64,000 nucleotides of DNA from UBA3839 sp963627995 (GCA_963627995.1 CAVGCV010000003.1:62001-126000), one strand, 5' to 3'. Numbered from the stretch's first letter, positions 8,605 to 18,059 are shown. The notes: a model not told the origin generated them from the letters alone. Made by a program: numbers and translations.

Positions 8605-9906
8605 CTATTTGTCGCCCAGATACTTTGTTTTCTGATAGCCCACGAGGCGGTCGTAGCGTTCTCCGAACGGCCGGTGGTAGACGTAGACCGCGTATTCGTT
8701 TTCTGTCTGGTAGAAATTCCCCTCCGTCTCGGCCGTGGAGCCGGTGTCGCGCCCCTCGCGCAAAAACAGGTACTGGTAGTTGTAGGAGCCTTGTTTGAGC
8801 GGAATGGTCAGCTCGTAGGCGTGTTCCACGAGGTTGTACGCCATGCGGTAGTCGTCGGAGAGCCGATTGTTGGTCAGGTCGCCGTTGAGATAGACCTCGC
8901 CGCCCGCAAGCTGCGGCATCTCCAGGCGGAAGTGGGTGAGGAAGTAGTCGCTTTCCGTCTCGTTCTCGGTGTTGTTCCCGTTGCGCACGACGTAGCGGCC
9001 GTCCTGGTCCTCGTCGTAGATGTAGTTGACGCGCTGCTCGTCGGGGAGGAGCGCGGCGTGGTAGTAGGGCTCGATGTACCGCACGCTTTCCACGCGCATG
9101 GTGGGCACGTAGGGGTCGAGAATCTCGAAGCGGCGGTACTCGTTGCCCGCCGCGAAAATCAGCCGGGCGTTGTGGGCGAACTCCAGTGCGCCGCTGCGCA
9201 GGTAGGTGGGGCGCAGGTCGGCCACGCGGCTGTCCCAGCGGCGGTTCTGCACGACCACGGGGCGCAGCTCCTGCTCAGGCCGACTGACCGCGTAGGTGGA
9301 GTGGTTGATGGTGAACGACACTTGCTGGTGGCTGCGGTAGGAGTCCACGTCGGTGTTGCCCGACACGCCGATGCTGATGCCCACGCGCGGCTCGACAACG
9401 GAAAAGCAGGCCTGCGCGACGGGCGCGTCGTCGCCGTCCTCGAATATCTCGACGCGGTAGTTGCCGCTGGCCTTGAGCCGCACGTCGTCGTTGGGGATGC
9501 GCAGCGTGTAGTGGTTGTACAGCATGGCCGTGTTGAGCGACGGCGCGTAGTCCTCGATGCGGCTGCCGTTGAAGCCGTCCATGTACTCGCTCTCCAGCAG
9601 GTCGGACGGCTGCCAGTCGGCATTGCAGTGGGTGACCGTGTAGGTGTAGCGCACGTAGTTGTGCTGCAGGTCGTCGAAACTGATCTCCACCCGGTCGCCC
9701 CCGTCCTTCACCGCCACCGGGTCGCAGTCCCACTGCCCGTTCACCTCGACGCGCACCGACTTCAGATTGTCGATGAACGCGCCGCACTCCTGTGCCCGTG
9801 CCGCAGGAAGCAGCGCCCACAGGAGTGCGGCGGCGGCAGCGGCGGTGCGCCGCCGCCGGCGTGCGGCCTCGTGCCGGCCGTCAGAACCCGAAGTAGTTCT
9901 TGGCAT
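8605..9906 (-). CDS. Type IX secretion system plug protein (DUF5103 family)
   Basis: About 433 residues after a signal peptide with an Arg-rich n-region and an Ala/Leu core ending at ARA-QEC. The mature part matches the DUF5103 family: VRVEVNGQWDCDPVA, the FDDLQHNYVRYTYTVTHCNADW segment, YMDGFNGSRIEDY and HYTLRIPNDDVRLKASGNY blocks, all in order. In Flavobacterium the family plugs the free SprA translocon of the type IX secretion system in the outer membrane. No other T9SS gene is in the window. The ATG at 9906 overlaps the uxaC stop by 26 bases; no alternative start fits before the signal peptide. An export role is family knowledge, not shown here. Confidence 0.85.
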   Translation of the reverse strand: MPRTTSGSDGRHEAARRRRRTAAAAAALLWALLPAARAQECGAFIDNLKSVRVEVNGQWDCDPVAVKDGGDRVEISFDDLQHNYVRYTYTVTHCNADWQPSDLLESEYMDGFNGSRIEDYAPSLNTAMLYNHYTLRIPNDDVRLKASGNYRVEIFEDGDDAPVAQACFSVVEPRVGISIGVSGNTDVDSYRSHQQVSFTINHSTYAVSRPEQELRPVVVQNRRWDSRVADLRPTYLRSGALEFAHNARLIFAAGNEYRRFEILDPYVPTMRVESVRYIEPYYHAALLPDEQRVNYIYDEDQDGRYVVRNGNNTENETESDYFLTHFRLEMPQLAGGEVYLNGDLTNNRLSDDYRMAYNLVEHAYELTIPLKQGSYNYQYLFLREGRDTGSTAETEGNFYQTENEYAVYVYHRPFGERYDRLVGYQKTKYLGDK

Positions 9907-11290
9907 TGTAGTAGCTGATGTCTTCCACCATCTGGCACAGCCGCGCGTCCTCCTCGGCGGGGATTTCGCCGTTCTCGACATCGCTGCCGAGCAGGTCGCA
10001 GAGGATTCGGCGGAAATATTCGTGGCGCGGGTAGGAGAGGAACGAGCGCGAGTCGGTCAGCATCCCCACGAAGCGGCTGAGCAGCCCGAGCAGGGAGAGG
10101 GCGTTCATCTGCCTCGTCATGCCGTCCTTCTGGTCGAGAAACCACCAGCCCGAGCCCCACTGGATTTTCCCGGGACACGTGCCGTCCTGGAAGTTGCCCA
10201 GCATCGTCGCCACCATTTCGTTGTCGGCGGGGTTGAGGTTGTACAGGATGGTTTTTGCCAGCTTGCCGCCCGCGGCCAGGCGGTCGAGGAACTTCGACAT
10301 GGCCCGCGCCGTGGCGAACTGCCCGATGCTGTCGAATCCCGTGTCGGGCCCGAGGGAGCGGAACATGAGCGTGTTGTTGTCGCGCATGGCCCCGTAGTGG
10401 AACTGCTGCGCCCAGCCGGCGTCGAAGTCCATCTCGGCCAGCCGCACGAGGATGCAGCTCTTGAACTTCCTGACCTCCTCGCCCGTGAGCGCGCGGAGCG
10501 CGTAGGCCTTGTCGAAGATGGCGCCGATTTCCGCGTCGGTGTAGTCCTCGGCGTAGAACTCCTCCAGCCCGTGGTCGGACAGGCGGCAGCCGTTCTGCGC
10601 AAAGAAGTCGTGCCGCTTCTGCAGCGCGTCCATCATGTCGCCGAAGCTCGAGATGGCCGTCCCGCTCACCTCCGACAGCTGCTCCACGTAGTCGCGGAAC
10701 GCCTTGCCGCGCTCCACGTTCATGGCTTTGTCGGGACGCCATGCGGGCAGCACCTTCACCTCGAATCCGCTCTCGCGGATGCGGCGGTGGTGTTCGAGCG
10801 AGTCGACGGGGTCGTCCGTCGTGCAGACCGTCTCGACGCGGTACTTCCGCATGAGGCCGCGCGCCGAGAACGACGGGTCGCTGGCTATCGTGTCGTTGCA
10901 CTGCTCGAAGATTTCGCGCGCCGTGCGCTCGTTGAGAATCTTGTCGATGCCGAAGGCCGTGCGCAGCTCCAGGTGCGTCCAGTGGTAAAGGGGGTTGCGC
11001 AGCGTGTAGGGCACGGTGGCCGCCCACTTCTCGAACTTCTCCCAGTCGCTCGTCTCGCGCCCCGTGCAGAAGCGCTCCGCAACGCCGTTCGACCGCATGG
11101 CGCGCCACTTGTAGTGGTCGCCGCCCAGCCACAGCTCCGTGATGGAAGCGAAGCGGTGGTCGTCGGCCACCATGCGCGGGTCCAGGTGGCAGTGGTAGTC
11201 TATGATGGGCATGCGCGAGGCGTGCTCGTGGTACAGGCGCTGCGCCGTCTCCGTGCGCAGCAGGAAGTTCTCGTCCATGAAAGGCTTCAT
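9881..11290 (-). CDS. uxaC: Glucuronate (uronate) isomerase UxaC
   Basis: A 469-residue enzyme of normal UxaC length. It isomerises D-glucuronate to D-fructuronate and D-galacturonate to D-tagaturonate in the cytoplasm, the first step of hexuronate catabolism. The amidohydrolase-like metal motif DYHCHLDP is near residue 31, followed by the ELWLGGDHYKWRAMRSNGV block and the late WWFLDQKDGM segment, all family hallmarks. It is the first gene of the leftward run and has its own promoter at 11340-11369. The next pathway enzyme, uxaB, is almost 50 kb away at 59063-60535. Confidence 0.97.
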   Translation of the reverse strand: MKPFMDENFLLRTETAQRLYHEHASRMPIIDYHCHLDPRMVADDHRFASITELWLGGDHYKWRAMRSNGVAERFCTGRETSDWEKFEKWAATVPYTLRNPLYHWTHLELRTAFGIDKILNERTAREIFEQCNDTIASDPSFSARGLMRKYRVETVCTTDDPVDSLEHHRRIRESGFEVKVLPAWRPDKAMNVERGKAFRDYVEQLSEVSGTAISSFGDMMDALQKRHDFFAQNGCRLSDHGLEEFYAEDYTDAEIGAIFDKAYALRALTGEEVRKFKSCILVRLAEMDFDAGWAQQFHYGAMRDNNTLMFRSLGPDTGFDSIGQFATARAMSKFLDRLAAGGKLAKTILYNLNPADNEMVATMLGNFQDGTCPGKIQWGSGWWFLDQKDGMTRQMNALSLLGLLSRFVGMLTDSRSFLSYPRHEYFRRILCDLLGSDVENGEIPAEEDARLCQMVEDISYYNAKNYFGF

Positions 11291-11339
11291 CGTTGAAAAA
11301 GTAATAGAAGGTTATTATTCGGGTTGTCGTTTCTAAACG

Positions 11340-11369
11340 CAAAGATAGTCACTTTTCTCGTAACGCAAA
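11340..11369 (-). promoter_or_regulatory. Bacteroidota-type promoter of uxaC
   Basis: Read on the minus strand, TTTG (11369-11366) is followed by 18 bases and TATCTTTG (11347-11340), close to the Bacteroidota -33/-7 consensus. It lies about 50 bases upstream of the uxaC ATG and probably drives the whole leftward run to the window edge. Confidence 0.7.
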
Positions 11370-11462
11370 AATCGCGCCTCCAAAACGCGCCTCCTCCCGT
11401 CCAGTCCGCGCCCGGGAGGCGCGGCCGACGCGCCGTTGCCGCGGCGGCCGCGCGGTGTTCCC

Positions 11463-11574
11463 GGAATCGCGGCGCACTGGAAATTTATTTTGGGCGCACC
11501 GCAAGTTTTTTCCCGGTGCGCTCAAAATATTTTTTCAGTGCGCCCAAAATAAATTTCCAGTGCGCCGCGATTCC
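11463..11574. repeat. 22-base-period box array folding as a perfect 37-base inverted repeat
   Basis: Five hexamer boxes start exactly 22 bases apart at 11472, 11494, 11516, 11538 and 11560. The first two are GCGCAC and the last three GTGCGC. Linkers are AT-rich 16-mers such as TGGAAATTTATTTTGG and its reverse complement. The outer 37 bases (11463-11499 and 11538-11574) are exact reverse complements around a 38-base centre. The array sits between the divergent uxaC and glnS genes. Weaker GC boxes continue in register leftward at 11450, 11428 and 11406. Confidence 0.9.
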
Positions 11575-11672
11575 ACCCCCTCTCCACACGCCCTTTTCCC
11601 GCGTTTCGCCGGCCCGGGATTTGCGGCCGCTCAAATCTGCATCCTATTTTTCTCCGTTTCGCTTTTTTGTGC

Positions 11673-11680
11673 TACTTTTG
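11673..11680 (+). promoter_or_regulatory. Probable -7 element of glnS
   Basis: TACTTTTG matches TAnnTTTG and lies 30 bases before the glnS ATG. No convincing -33 element sits 19 bases upstream, where the sequence is only T/C-rich. Confidence 0.5.
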
Positions 11681-11710
11681 CAGCGCGAAAACATAACGGC
11701 AACACCATCT

Positions 11711-13411
11711 ATGGCTACTGAAAAAATGGAAGAATCGAAGCACGAATCGCTTAGCTTCGTGGAAGAAGCTGTGAAGAAGGACTTGGAGAGCGGAAAAAAT
11801 GGCGGACGCATACAGACGCGCTTCCCGCCAGAGCCAAATGGATACTTGCACATTGGCCACGCCAAGGCGATTTGCATGGACTTTGGCGTGGCGGAGCGTT
11901 TCGGCGGCGCCTGCAACCTGCGCTTCGACGACACGAACCCCTCCAGGGAGGACACCGAATACGTGGAGTCCATCAAGGAGGACATCCAGTGGCTCGGCTT
12001 CAAGTGGGCCAACGTCTACTACGCGTCGGACTACTTCCAGCAGCTCTGGGATTTTGCCGTCCGTCTGATAAAGGAGGGAAAGGCGTACATCGACGAACAG
12101 AGCGGCGAGCGCATATCGGAGCAAAAGGGAACGCCCCAGCAGCCTGGCGTGGAGAGCCCCTTCAGGAACCGCCCGGTGGAGGAGAGCCTGGATTTGTTCG
12201 GACGGATGAACAAGGGCGAGTTCGACGAGGGCTCCATGGTGCTGCGCGCGAAGATAGACATGGCGAACCCGAACATGCATTTCCGCGACCCGATCATCTA
12301 CCGCATCCTCAAGACGCCGCACCACCGGACGGGCACAAAATGGCAGGTGTATCCGATGTATGACTTCGCGCACGGGCAGAGCGATTTCTTCGAGGGCGTG
12401 ACGCATTCGATCTGCACGCTGGAATTCGAGGTGCACCGTCCGCTCTACAACTACTTCATCGACGAGCTGAAAGAGAACAAGGACTTGTCGGACAACCGCC
12501 CGCGGCAGATAGAGTTCAACCGCCTGAACCTCACTTATACGGTGATGTCGAAGCGAAAGCTGCTCGCGTTGGTGAAGGAAAACCTGGTCGACGGCTGGGA
12601 CGACCCGCGCATGCCGACCATCTGCGGACTTCGGAGGCGCGGGTATAGCCCCGAGAGCATCAAGAAGTTCATGAAGATGATTGGCTACACCAAGTACGAC
12701 GCGCTGAACGACTTCGCCATGCTCGAGGCGGCCGCGCGCGAGGACTTGAACGCGCGGGCCACGCGCGTGAGCGCCGTCATCAATCCCGTCAGGCTGGTGG
12801 TGACGAATTACCCCGAAGGCCAAGTGGAGGAATTGGAGGCCATCGACAATCCCGAGGCGGAGGACAGCGCGACGCACACCATCGAGTTCAGCCGCGAGCT
12901 GTGGATTGAGCGCGAGGACTTCATGGAGGACGCCCCGAAAAAGTTCTACCGGCTGGCCCCCGGCAGGGAAGTGCGCCTGAAGAACGCCTACATCGTGACG
13001 TGCACGGGAGTGAAGAAGAACGGGCGGGGCGAGGTGGAGGAAATCTACTGCGAGTACGACCCGCTGTCGAAAAGCGGGATGCCCAACGCCAGCCGGAAGG
13101 TGAAGGCCACGCTCCACTGGGTGAGCTGCGGGCACTGCCTTCCTGCGGAGGTGAGGCTGTACGACCGCCTCTTCTCCGTGGAAAATCCCAGCGCGGACGA
13201 GCGCGATTTCCGCGAGTTGCTGAATCCCGCCTCGCTGGAAGTCCGCAAGGAGTGCTATGTGGAGAAGTACCTGACGCGGTTCAAGCCCCTGGACTATCTG
13301 CAGTTCCAGCGCCTCGGCTACTTCACCTTGGACAAGGATTCGTCCCCGGAGCACCTCGTGTTCAACCGCACCGTGGGGCTGCGGGACAATTGGGCAAAGA
13401 TCAATCAGTAG
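11711..13411 (+). CDS. glnS: Glutaminyl-tRNA synthetase
   Basis: A 566-residue class I aminoacyl-tRNA synthetase that charges tRNA-Gln. The HIGH motif is exact at about 47-50 inside PPEPNGYLHIGHAKA, and the KMSKS loop appears as VMSKRK near 277. The FDDTNPSREDTEYVESI segment and the C-terminal anticodon-binding beta barrels (REDFMEDAPKKFYRL; HWVSCGHCLPAEVRLYDRLF) place it with GlnRS and not GluRS. The ATG at 11711 was chosen because it follows the promoter and gives the usual family N-terminus; the open frame runs further upstream only through the repeat array. The TPR gene starts one base after its stop. Confidence 0.97.
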   Translation: MATEKMEESKHESLSFVEEAVKKDLESGKNGGRIQTRFPPEPNGYLHIGHAKAICMDFGVAERFGGACNLRFDDTNPSREDTEYVESIKEDIQWLGFKWANVYYASDYFQQLWDFAVRLIKEGKAYIDEQSGERISEQKGTPQQPGVESPFRNRPVEESLDLFGRMNKGEFDEGSMVLRAKIDMANPNMHFRDPIIYRILKTPHHRTGTKWQVYPMYDFAHGQSDFFEGVTHSICTLEFEVHRPLYNYFIDELKENKDLSDNRPRQIEFNRLNLTYTVMSKRKLLALVKENLVDGWDDPRMPTICGLRRRGYSPESIKKFMKMIGYTKYDALNDFAMLEAAAREDLNARATRVSAVINPVRLVVTNYPEGQVEELEAIDNPEAEDSATHTIEFSRELWIEREDFMEDAPKKFYRLAPGREVRLKNAYIVTCTGVKKNGRGEVEEIYCEYDPLSKSGMPNASRKVKATLHWVSCGHCLPAEVRLYDRLFSVENPSADERDFRELLNPASLEVRKECYVEKYLTRFKPLDYLQFQRLGYFTLDKDSSPEHLVFNRTVGLRDNWAKINQ

Positions 13412-13412
13412 C

Positions 13413-14924
13413 ATGAACTATTTTGATTCAGAGCAATTTCAGAAAATCCTTTTGCGTTACGAGCAATCGAAGCGCAAAGGGAATTTTTGTTATTTGGACT
13501 CCGACGACTTCATCGACGTCTCCGACTACTACTTCGACCGCAACCTCCTGCACAAGGCGCTGGAGGCGGCGGAGCGGGGCGTCGCCATCTTCCCCTCGGA
13601 CAGGACGCTGCAGGGGGTCAAGGCCGGCGTGCTGATTTCCCTCCACCGGTTCGGCGAAGCCGAGCGCATCTTGCGCGGGCTCGACCCCGAGGACGACACC
13701 GACGTCATCTACATGCGCGCCCAGCTGGAGTATGCGGTGAACGGCGACGCCGAGAAGGCCGACAAGCTGTTTCACGAATGGGTGGAATGCGTGGAGGAAG
13801 AATTGCAGGAGGAGGAGCCGGACGAGGAGGACGACGCGGAGGAGGAGTGGGGCGACGCGGAGGAGGACCTGCGGCGTTCCTACGTTTGCGTCGTCACCTC
13901 CTATACGACTCTTTCGGACAAGGACTGCCAGGCCTATGTGCAGGAGTGGATAGGGGAGTACGTGGCCCGCTTCGAGAATCTGGGCAAGTACGAGAGCGAC
14001 TACGTCATTGCGGACATCGCGCAAGAGGAAGGGCTGCCTGACTTGGTGGAGACAATCTGCAGGCGGTTGCTGGACTACGACCCGTACCTGACCGTCGCGT
14101 GGGCGCGCCTGGCGCTGGCGCTGTTCCGGAAAGACGAGTGCGACGAGGGACTGGAGGCGGCGGACTTCGCGCTGGCGATTGAACCCGAGAACGAGCTGGC
14201 GCTGCAGGCCAAGGCCTTCTGCCTCTATGCCTTGAACAGGATGCGCGACGCCCTGTCCGTGTTTCTCCAATGGCGGAAGCGTTCGGGCAAAGCGTACTGC
14301 GACTCCTACATCGCGCTCTGCTATGCCGGCATGGAGGATACGGGCAACGCGCTGGCGTATGCGCGTTCCTCGAATTTCTATTGGGAGAAGCAGAAAGAGC
14401 AAACGGACGAAAAGGCATGGGCGCTGTACGACACGGCGCGCGCCTTTGAGCGATGCGCCCGTCTCGGCGAGGCGAGGCGCCTGGTCGAGGAATGCCTGAC
14501 AATCATCCCCGACAACCCGATGTTCATGGTGCTGAAGGGATATCTGTCGTACATGGAGCACGACGAGGCTACGTTCAGAGCTTGCTTTGACGCGCTGCCA
14601 AAGCTGTCGGAGGAGAATCCGTCGAGAATGATGTCCGTTGCCTTAGGACTTTTTGGCTGGGGGTACTACGACTTGGCCATCGGTTACTTCGAATTCCTGC
14701 TACGCCACGCCACGGACGCATACGAGGAGCGGAATCAGGCATACGCCTATCTGGCATACGCCTACTTCCAGACCCAAGATTTCGACAAGGCCTGCGGCTA
14801 CTTGAAAACGGCGTGTGCGAAAGTCCCGCGTTCCGTTCGCGAAGTCTTTGGCGACGTACTCCAGCAGGACGTTTCCTCCGAGGACTATTACCGGCGCATA
14901 GTGGAGGCCTATCATACGGACTGA
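13413..14924 (+). CDS. Tetratricopeptide repeat protein
   Basis: A 503-residue cytoplasmic protein with no signal peptide. TPR-like helix pairs recur throughout: LLHKALEAAERGVAIFPSD near 47-65, CDEGLEAADFALAIEPEN near 240-260, GEARRLVEECLTIIPDN near 350, and AYLAYAYFQTQDFDKACGYLK near 450. A very acidic stretch (EEELQEEEPDEEDDAEEEW) lies near 128-147. The ATG is one base after the glnS stop, indicating translational coupling. Such proteins are protein-interaction scaffolds; the partner cannot be told. Confidence 0.85.
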   Translation: MNYFDSEQFQKILLRYEQSKRKGNFCYLDSDDFIDVSDYYFDRNLLHKALEAAERGVAIFPSDRTLQGVKAGVLISLHRFGEAERILRGLDPEDDTDVIYMRAQLEYAVNGDAEKADKLFHEWVECVEEELQEEEPDEEDDAEEEWGDAEEDLRRSYVCVVTSYTTLSDKDCQAYVQEWIGEYVARFENLGKYESDYVIADIAQEEGLPDLVETICRRLLDYDPYLTVAWARLALALFRKDECDEGLEAADFALAIEPENELALQAKAFCLYALNRMRDALSVFLQWRKRSGKAYCDSYIALCYAGMEDTGNALAYARSSNFYWEKQKEQTDEKAWALYDTARAFERCARLGEARRLVEECLTIIPDNPMFMVLKGYLSYMEHDEATFRACFDALPKLSEENPSRMMSVALGLFGWGYYDLAIGYFEFLLRHATDAYEERNQAYAYLAYAYFQTQDFDKACGYLKTACAKVPRSVREVFGDVLQQDVSSEDYYRRIVEAYHTD

Positions 14925-14957
14925 CGCAGCGAGATTTCTTCTAACACCTAATACCTT

Positions 14958-17507
14958 ATGAAACACATCGCACTACGCCGCTTCCTCTGCTTGGCGGCCA
15001 TGGCCGGCCTGTGGGTCGCGACGGCCACGGCGCAGCACCAGCGGCAAGAATTGTATTTGGAGAAAGGATGGAGGTTTTCCCATTCCGACGACATCAGTCA
15101 GTCGAAGGAGGCGTTCGACGACCGCAAATGGCAACAGGTCAGTGTGCCTCACGACTGGGCGATTGCCGGGCCTTTTGATAAGGAAATCGACAAACAAACG
15201 ATAGCCATCGAGCAGAACATGGAGAAGGAGGCCACGGAGAAGACGGGGCGTTCGGGCGCGCTGCCGTGGATTGGAGTGGGATGGTACCGCACGCGGTTCG
15301 CAGTGGAAAGGGATTGCGGGCGCGCCATCCTGAATTTTGACGGCGCCATGGCCGAGCCGAAAGTGTATATTAACGGGCGGCTGGCTGGCGAATGGAAGTA
15401 CGGGTACAGCGCTTTCAACATCGACATTACGCCTTTTGTCCACAAGGACGGCAGGCTGAACACGTTGGCCGTCCGCACTTGCAACGAAAAGGAAAGCAGC
15501 CGCTGGTATCCGGGCGCCGGCCTCTACCGCCCGGTCAAGCTCATCACGACCGGCGCGCAAGCGCTGGACGAATGGGGCGTTGATGTGAAAACGCTAAGAA
15601 TCAACACGCAAGCAAAGACAGCCGAAGTGCTGGTTGAGGTGAAAACAACCGGCTGTGAGACGGCACGGGACTACGCCATCGGGCTGGAGACGGTGGTGGG
15701 CGGCCGTCGGGTCGAGGCTACGAGGAACTTGCTGGCGGACGGCACGGCCACCTTCACGCTCCATCTGGACGACGTGGAATACTGGTCGCCGGAAACGCCG
15801 CGCATGTATGCGATGGATGTCAGTCTCATCGAAAAAAAGAGTCAGGCGGGCGCCGCGTCATGCCGCGTTGCGGACAGCAAGACCGTGAAGTTCGGCGTGC
15901 GGACCATTGAGGTCGGCGATGGAAAGGGCTTTGCGCTGAATGGCGTGGGCCGCAAGATAAAAGGCGTGTGCCTGCACCACGACCTTGGCATGATGGGGGC
16001 GGCCGTCAACCGGGCGGCGTTGGCGCACCAGCTGAACTTGCTGAAGTCCATGGGGTGCGATGCTGTGCGAACGAGCCACAATATGCCCTCGCAATGGCAA
16101 ATGGAACTGTGCGATTCCCTGGGAATCATGGTGATGGCGGAGAGTTTCGACATGTGGCTGTATCCGAAGGTCAAGAACGGCTACAACCGGTATTATGCGG
16201 ACTGGTGGGAAAGGGATTTGACCAACCTCGTGCTGGCCAACCGCTTGCATCCCAGCATCGTGATGTGGAGCATTGGCAACGAGATTCCCGAACAAAGTTC
16301 CAAGGACGGCGCCGCCATGACCCGGCGTATGCAGGGCCTGATTCATCAACTCGACGACACGCGCCCCGTCACTGCCGGCATGGACCGCATTGACAACGCC
16401 TTGGCAACAGGCTATGCGCAAGTCCTTGACGTGCCGGGGATGAACTATCGCACGGGGAAGTACGAAATGGCCCATGGCAAGCTGCGCCATGGATTCGTCC
16501 TGGGCAGCGAGACGGCATCGACCGTCTCCTCGCGCGGAGTCTATAAGTTTCCAGTCGAATACCGCCGGAGCTTTGCCCACCCGGACGGGCAGTGTTCCAG
16601 CTACGATGTGGAATGCTGCACTTGGAGCAATTTGCCCGAAGACGACTGGGTGCTGCAGGACGACAATCCATGGGTGATAGGTGAGTTCGTCTGGACGGGA
16701 TTCGACTATTTGGGCGAGCCGTCGCCGTACGACGAGTACTGGCCGAGTCGCAGCTCGTATTTCGGAATCTTCGACTTGGCCGCGCTTCCGAAAGACCGCT
16801 ACTTCCTTTATCGTGCACACTGGCAGCCGCAACGTCCCACCATCCACCTCGTTCCTCACTGGACTTGGCCTGGGCGCGAGGGGGAGGTTACGCCCGTCTA
16901 TTGCTACACGAACTGTCCGACGGCGGAGTTGTTTGTCAATGGGAAGAGCCAAGGGAAAATATCCAAGAACACTTCGGTGAAGGCCGATCGGTACCGCCTG
17001 CGTTGGAACGACGTGAAATATGAGGCAGGCGAACTGCGCGTGGTGGTTTATGACGCGGCGGGGAACGTCGTTGGGGAGCGGACCGAGCGGACGGCCGGAC
17101 AGCCTCACCACATCGAGCTGTTCGCGGACCGGGGGACCGGCGGCCCCGTCCGAACTTATGCCGACATGCAGGCTTGTGACAATCCTGCTTTCTTCCCGCT
17201 GGGCGGAAAGCTCAAGGCCGACGGGCGCGACATGGCTTTCATTGCGGCGCGCATCGTGGATGAAAATGGAATCCCATGCCCCGATGCCGACAATCGTTTG
17301 GAAGTGAAAGTGAGTGGCGCCGGACAGTTCAAGGGAATTTGCAACGGCGACGCCACGTCGTTGGAGGTGTTCACAAACCCCAGGATGGCGGCGTTTAAGG
17401 GCGCACTCTCCATCGGAATCGTGACATTGGAACGTCCCGGCGACATCCGCGTCGTAGTCTCGGGAAAGGGGCTGCGCGGCGCAACGCTGACACTCGTGTC
17501 CGAATAG
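14958..17507 (+). CDS. Glycoside hydrolase family 2 (beta-galactosidase-like), exported
   Basis: An 849-residue protein with a signal peptide ending near ATA-QHQ. It has the GH2 order: sugar-binding jelly roll (GWRFSHSDD, PHDWAI, GVGWYRTRF), immunoglobulin-like domain, then TIM barrel. The catalytic acid/base is in WSIGNEIPEQ near 442 and the nucleophile in WVIGEFVWTGFDYLGEP near 576. The C-terminus carries the DUF4982-type VYCYTNCPTAELFVNGKS segment and a final beta domain common in Bacteroidales periplasmic GH2 enzymes. It probably removes beta-linked galactose or a related sugar from plant or host glycans. Family is certain, specificity is not. It lies 33 bases after the TPR gene. Confidence 0.93.
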   Translation: MKHIALRRFLCLAAMAGLWVATATAQHQRQELYLEKGWRFSHSDDISQSKEAFDDRKWQQVSVPHDWAIAGPFDKEIDKQTIAIEQNMEKEATEKTGRSGALPWIGVGWYRTRFAVERDCGRAILNFDGAMAEPKVYINGRLAGEWKYGYSAFNIDITPFVHKDGRLNTLAVRTCNEKESSRWYPGAGLYRPVKLITTGAQALDEWGVDVKTLRINTQAKTAEVLVEVKTTGCETARDYAIGLETVVGGRRVEATRNLLADGTATFTLHLDDVEYWSPETPRMYAMDVSLIEKKSQAGAASCRVADSKTVKFGVRTIEVGDGKGFALNGVGRKIKGVCLHHDLGMMGAAVNRAALAHQLNLLKSMGCDAVRTSHNMPSQWQMELCDSLGIMVMAESFDMWLYPKVKNGYNRYYADWWERDLTNLVLANRLHPSIVMWSIGNEIPEQSSKDGAAMTRRMQGLIHQLDDTRPVTAGMDRIDNALATGYAQVLDVPGMNYRTGKYEMAHGKLRHGFVLGSETASTVSSRGVYKFPVEYRRSFAHPDGQCSSYDVECCTWSNLPEDDWVLQDDNPWVIGEFVWTGFDYLGEPSPYDEYWPSRSSYFGIFDLAALPKDRYFLYRAHWQPQRPTIHLVPHWTWPGREGEVTPVYCYTNCPTAELFVNGKSQGKISKNTSVKADRYRLRWNDVKYEAGELRVVVYDAAGNVVGERTERTAGQPHHIELFADRGTGGPVRTYADMQACDNPAFFPLGGKLKADGRDMAFIAARIVDENGIPCPDADNRLEVKVSGAGQFKGICNGDATSLEVFTNPRMAAFKGALSIGIVTLERPGDIRVVVSGKGLRGATLTLVSE

Positions 17508-17558
17508 GCATCCCCACATGCGGTGCCAAAGGGCGGCTTGAAGAGAGGAAACATCAAC

Positions 17559-17594
17559 AAGGAGGGCACCATAAGTCAATATGGTGCCCTCCTT
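17559..17594. terminator. Bidirectional hairpin between GH2 gene and mscL
   Basis: A 14-base perfect stem, AAGGAGGGCACCAT (17559-17572) with its reverse complement at 17581-17594, around an 8-base loop. It lies between two converging genes and can end transcription from both sides, although no long T-run follows on either strand. Confidence 0.75.
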
Positions 17595-17618
17595 GCAGGT
17601 ATGCGGCGCGGATGGAAT

Positions 17619-18059
17619 CTATTTCTTTTCTTTCAAAAGGTCGCGAATCTCTGTCAGCAGCTTCTCCTCGGCAGACGGTTCGGTCGGTTGTGGCTCTTCT
17701 TTCTTTTTCCGCGAGAGCCTGTTGATACCTTTCACCATGAAGAAGATGCAAATCGCAATGACGAGGAAGTCAATGCAGTTCTGCACGAATGCGCCATAAT
17801 TAAGGGAGATGGCTTCCACGGCCTCCACCACCACATTCCCGCTTTTGTCCACGACTTCGGGCGTTCCGGGCTTCAACACCCATTTCATGTCGGCGAAATT
17901 AACATTGCCCAGCAGCATGGCCAGCGGCGGCATGATGACATCGCTCACTACTGAAGTCACAATCTTGCCAAAAGCACCGCCGACAATCACGCCAACGGCC
18001 ATGTCCATTACGTTTCCTTTGAGCGCAAACTCCTTGAATTCATTCAGAATTTTAGCCAT
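17619..18059 (-). CDS. mscL: Large-conductance mechanosensitive channel
   Basis: A 146-residue inner-membrane channel that opens under hypo-osmotic shock to release small solutes. The N-terminal amphipathic helix (MAKILNEFKEFALKGNV), the first membrane helix with MDMAVGVIVGGAFGKIVTS, and the second helix with FLVIAICIFFMVKGINRL are all in place. A charged helix, EEKLLTEIRDLLKEKK, ends the protein as in other MscL. I took the ATG at 18059 because it begins the conserved helix; an upstream extension would be unrelated sequence. Confidence 0.96.
   Translation of the reverse strand: MAKILNEFKEFALKGNVMDMAVGVIVGGAFGKIVTSVVSDVIMPPLAMLLGNVNFADMKWVLKPGTPEVVDKSGNVVVEAVEAISLNYGAFVQNCIDFLVIAICIFFMVKGINRLSRKKKEEPQPTEPSAEEKLLTEIRDLLKEKK

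Noticed and set aside
11324..11710. N-terminal extension of glnS to 11324
   Set aside because: The extension reads through the uxaC promoter and the inverted repeat; the conserved GlnRS N-terminus begins at 11711 just after a -7 element.
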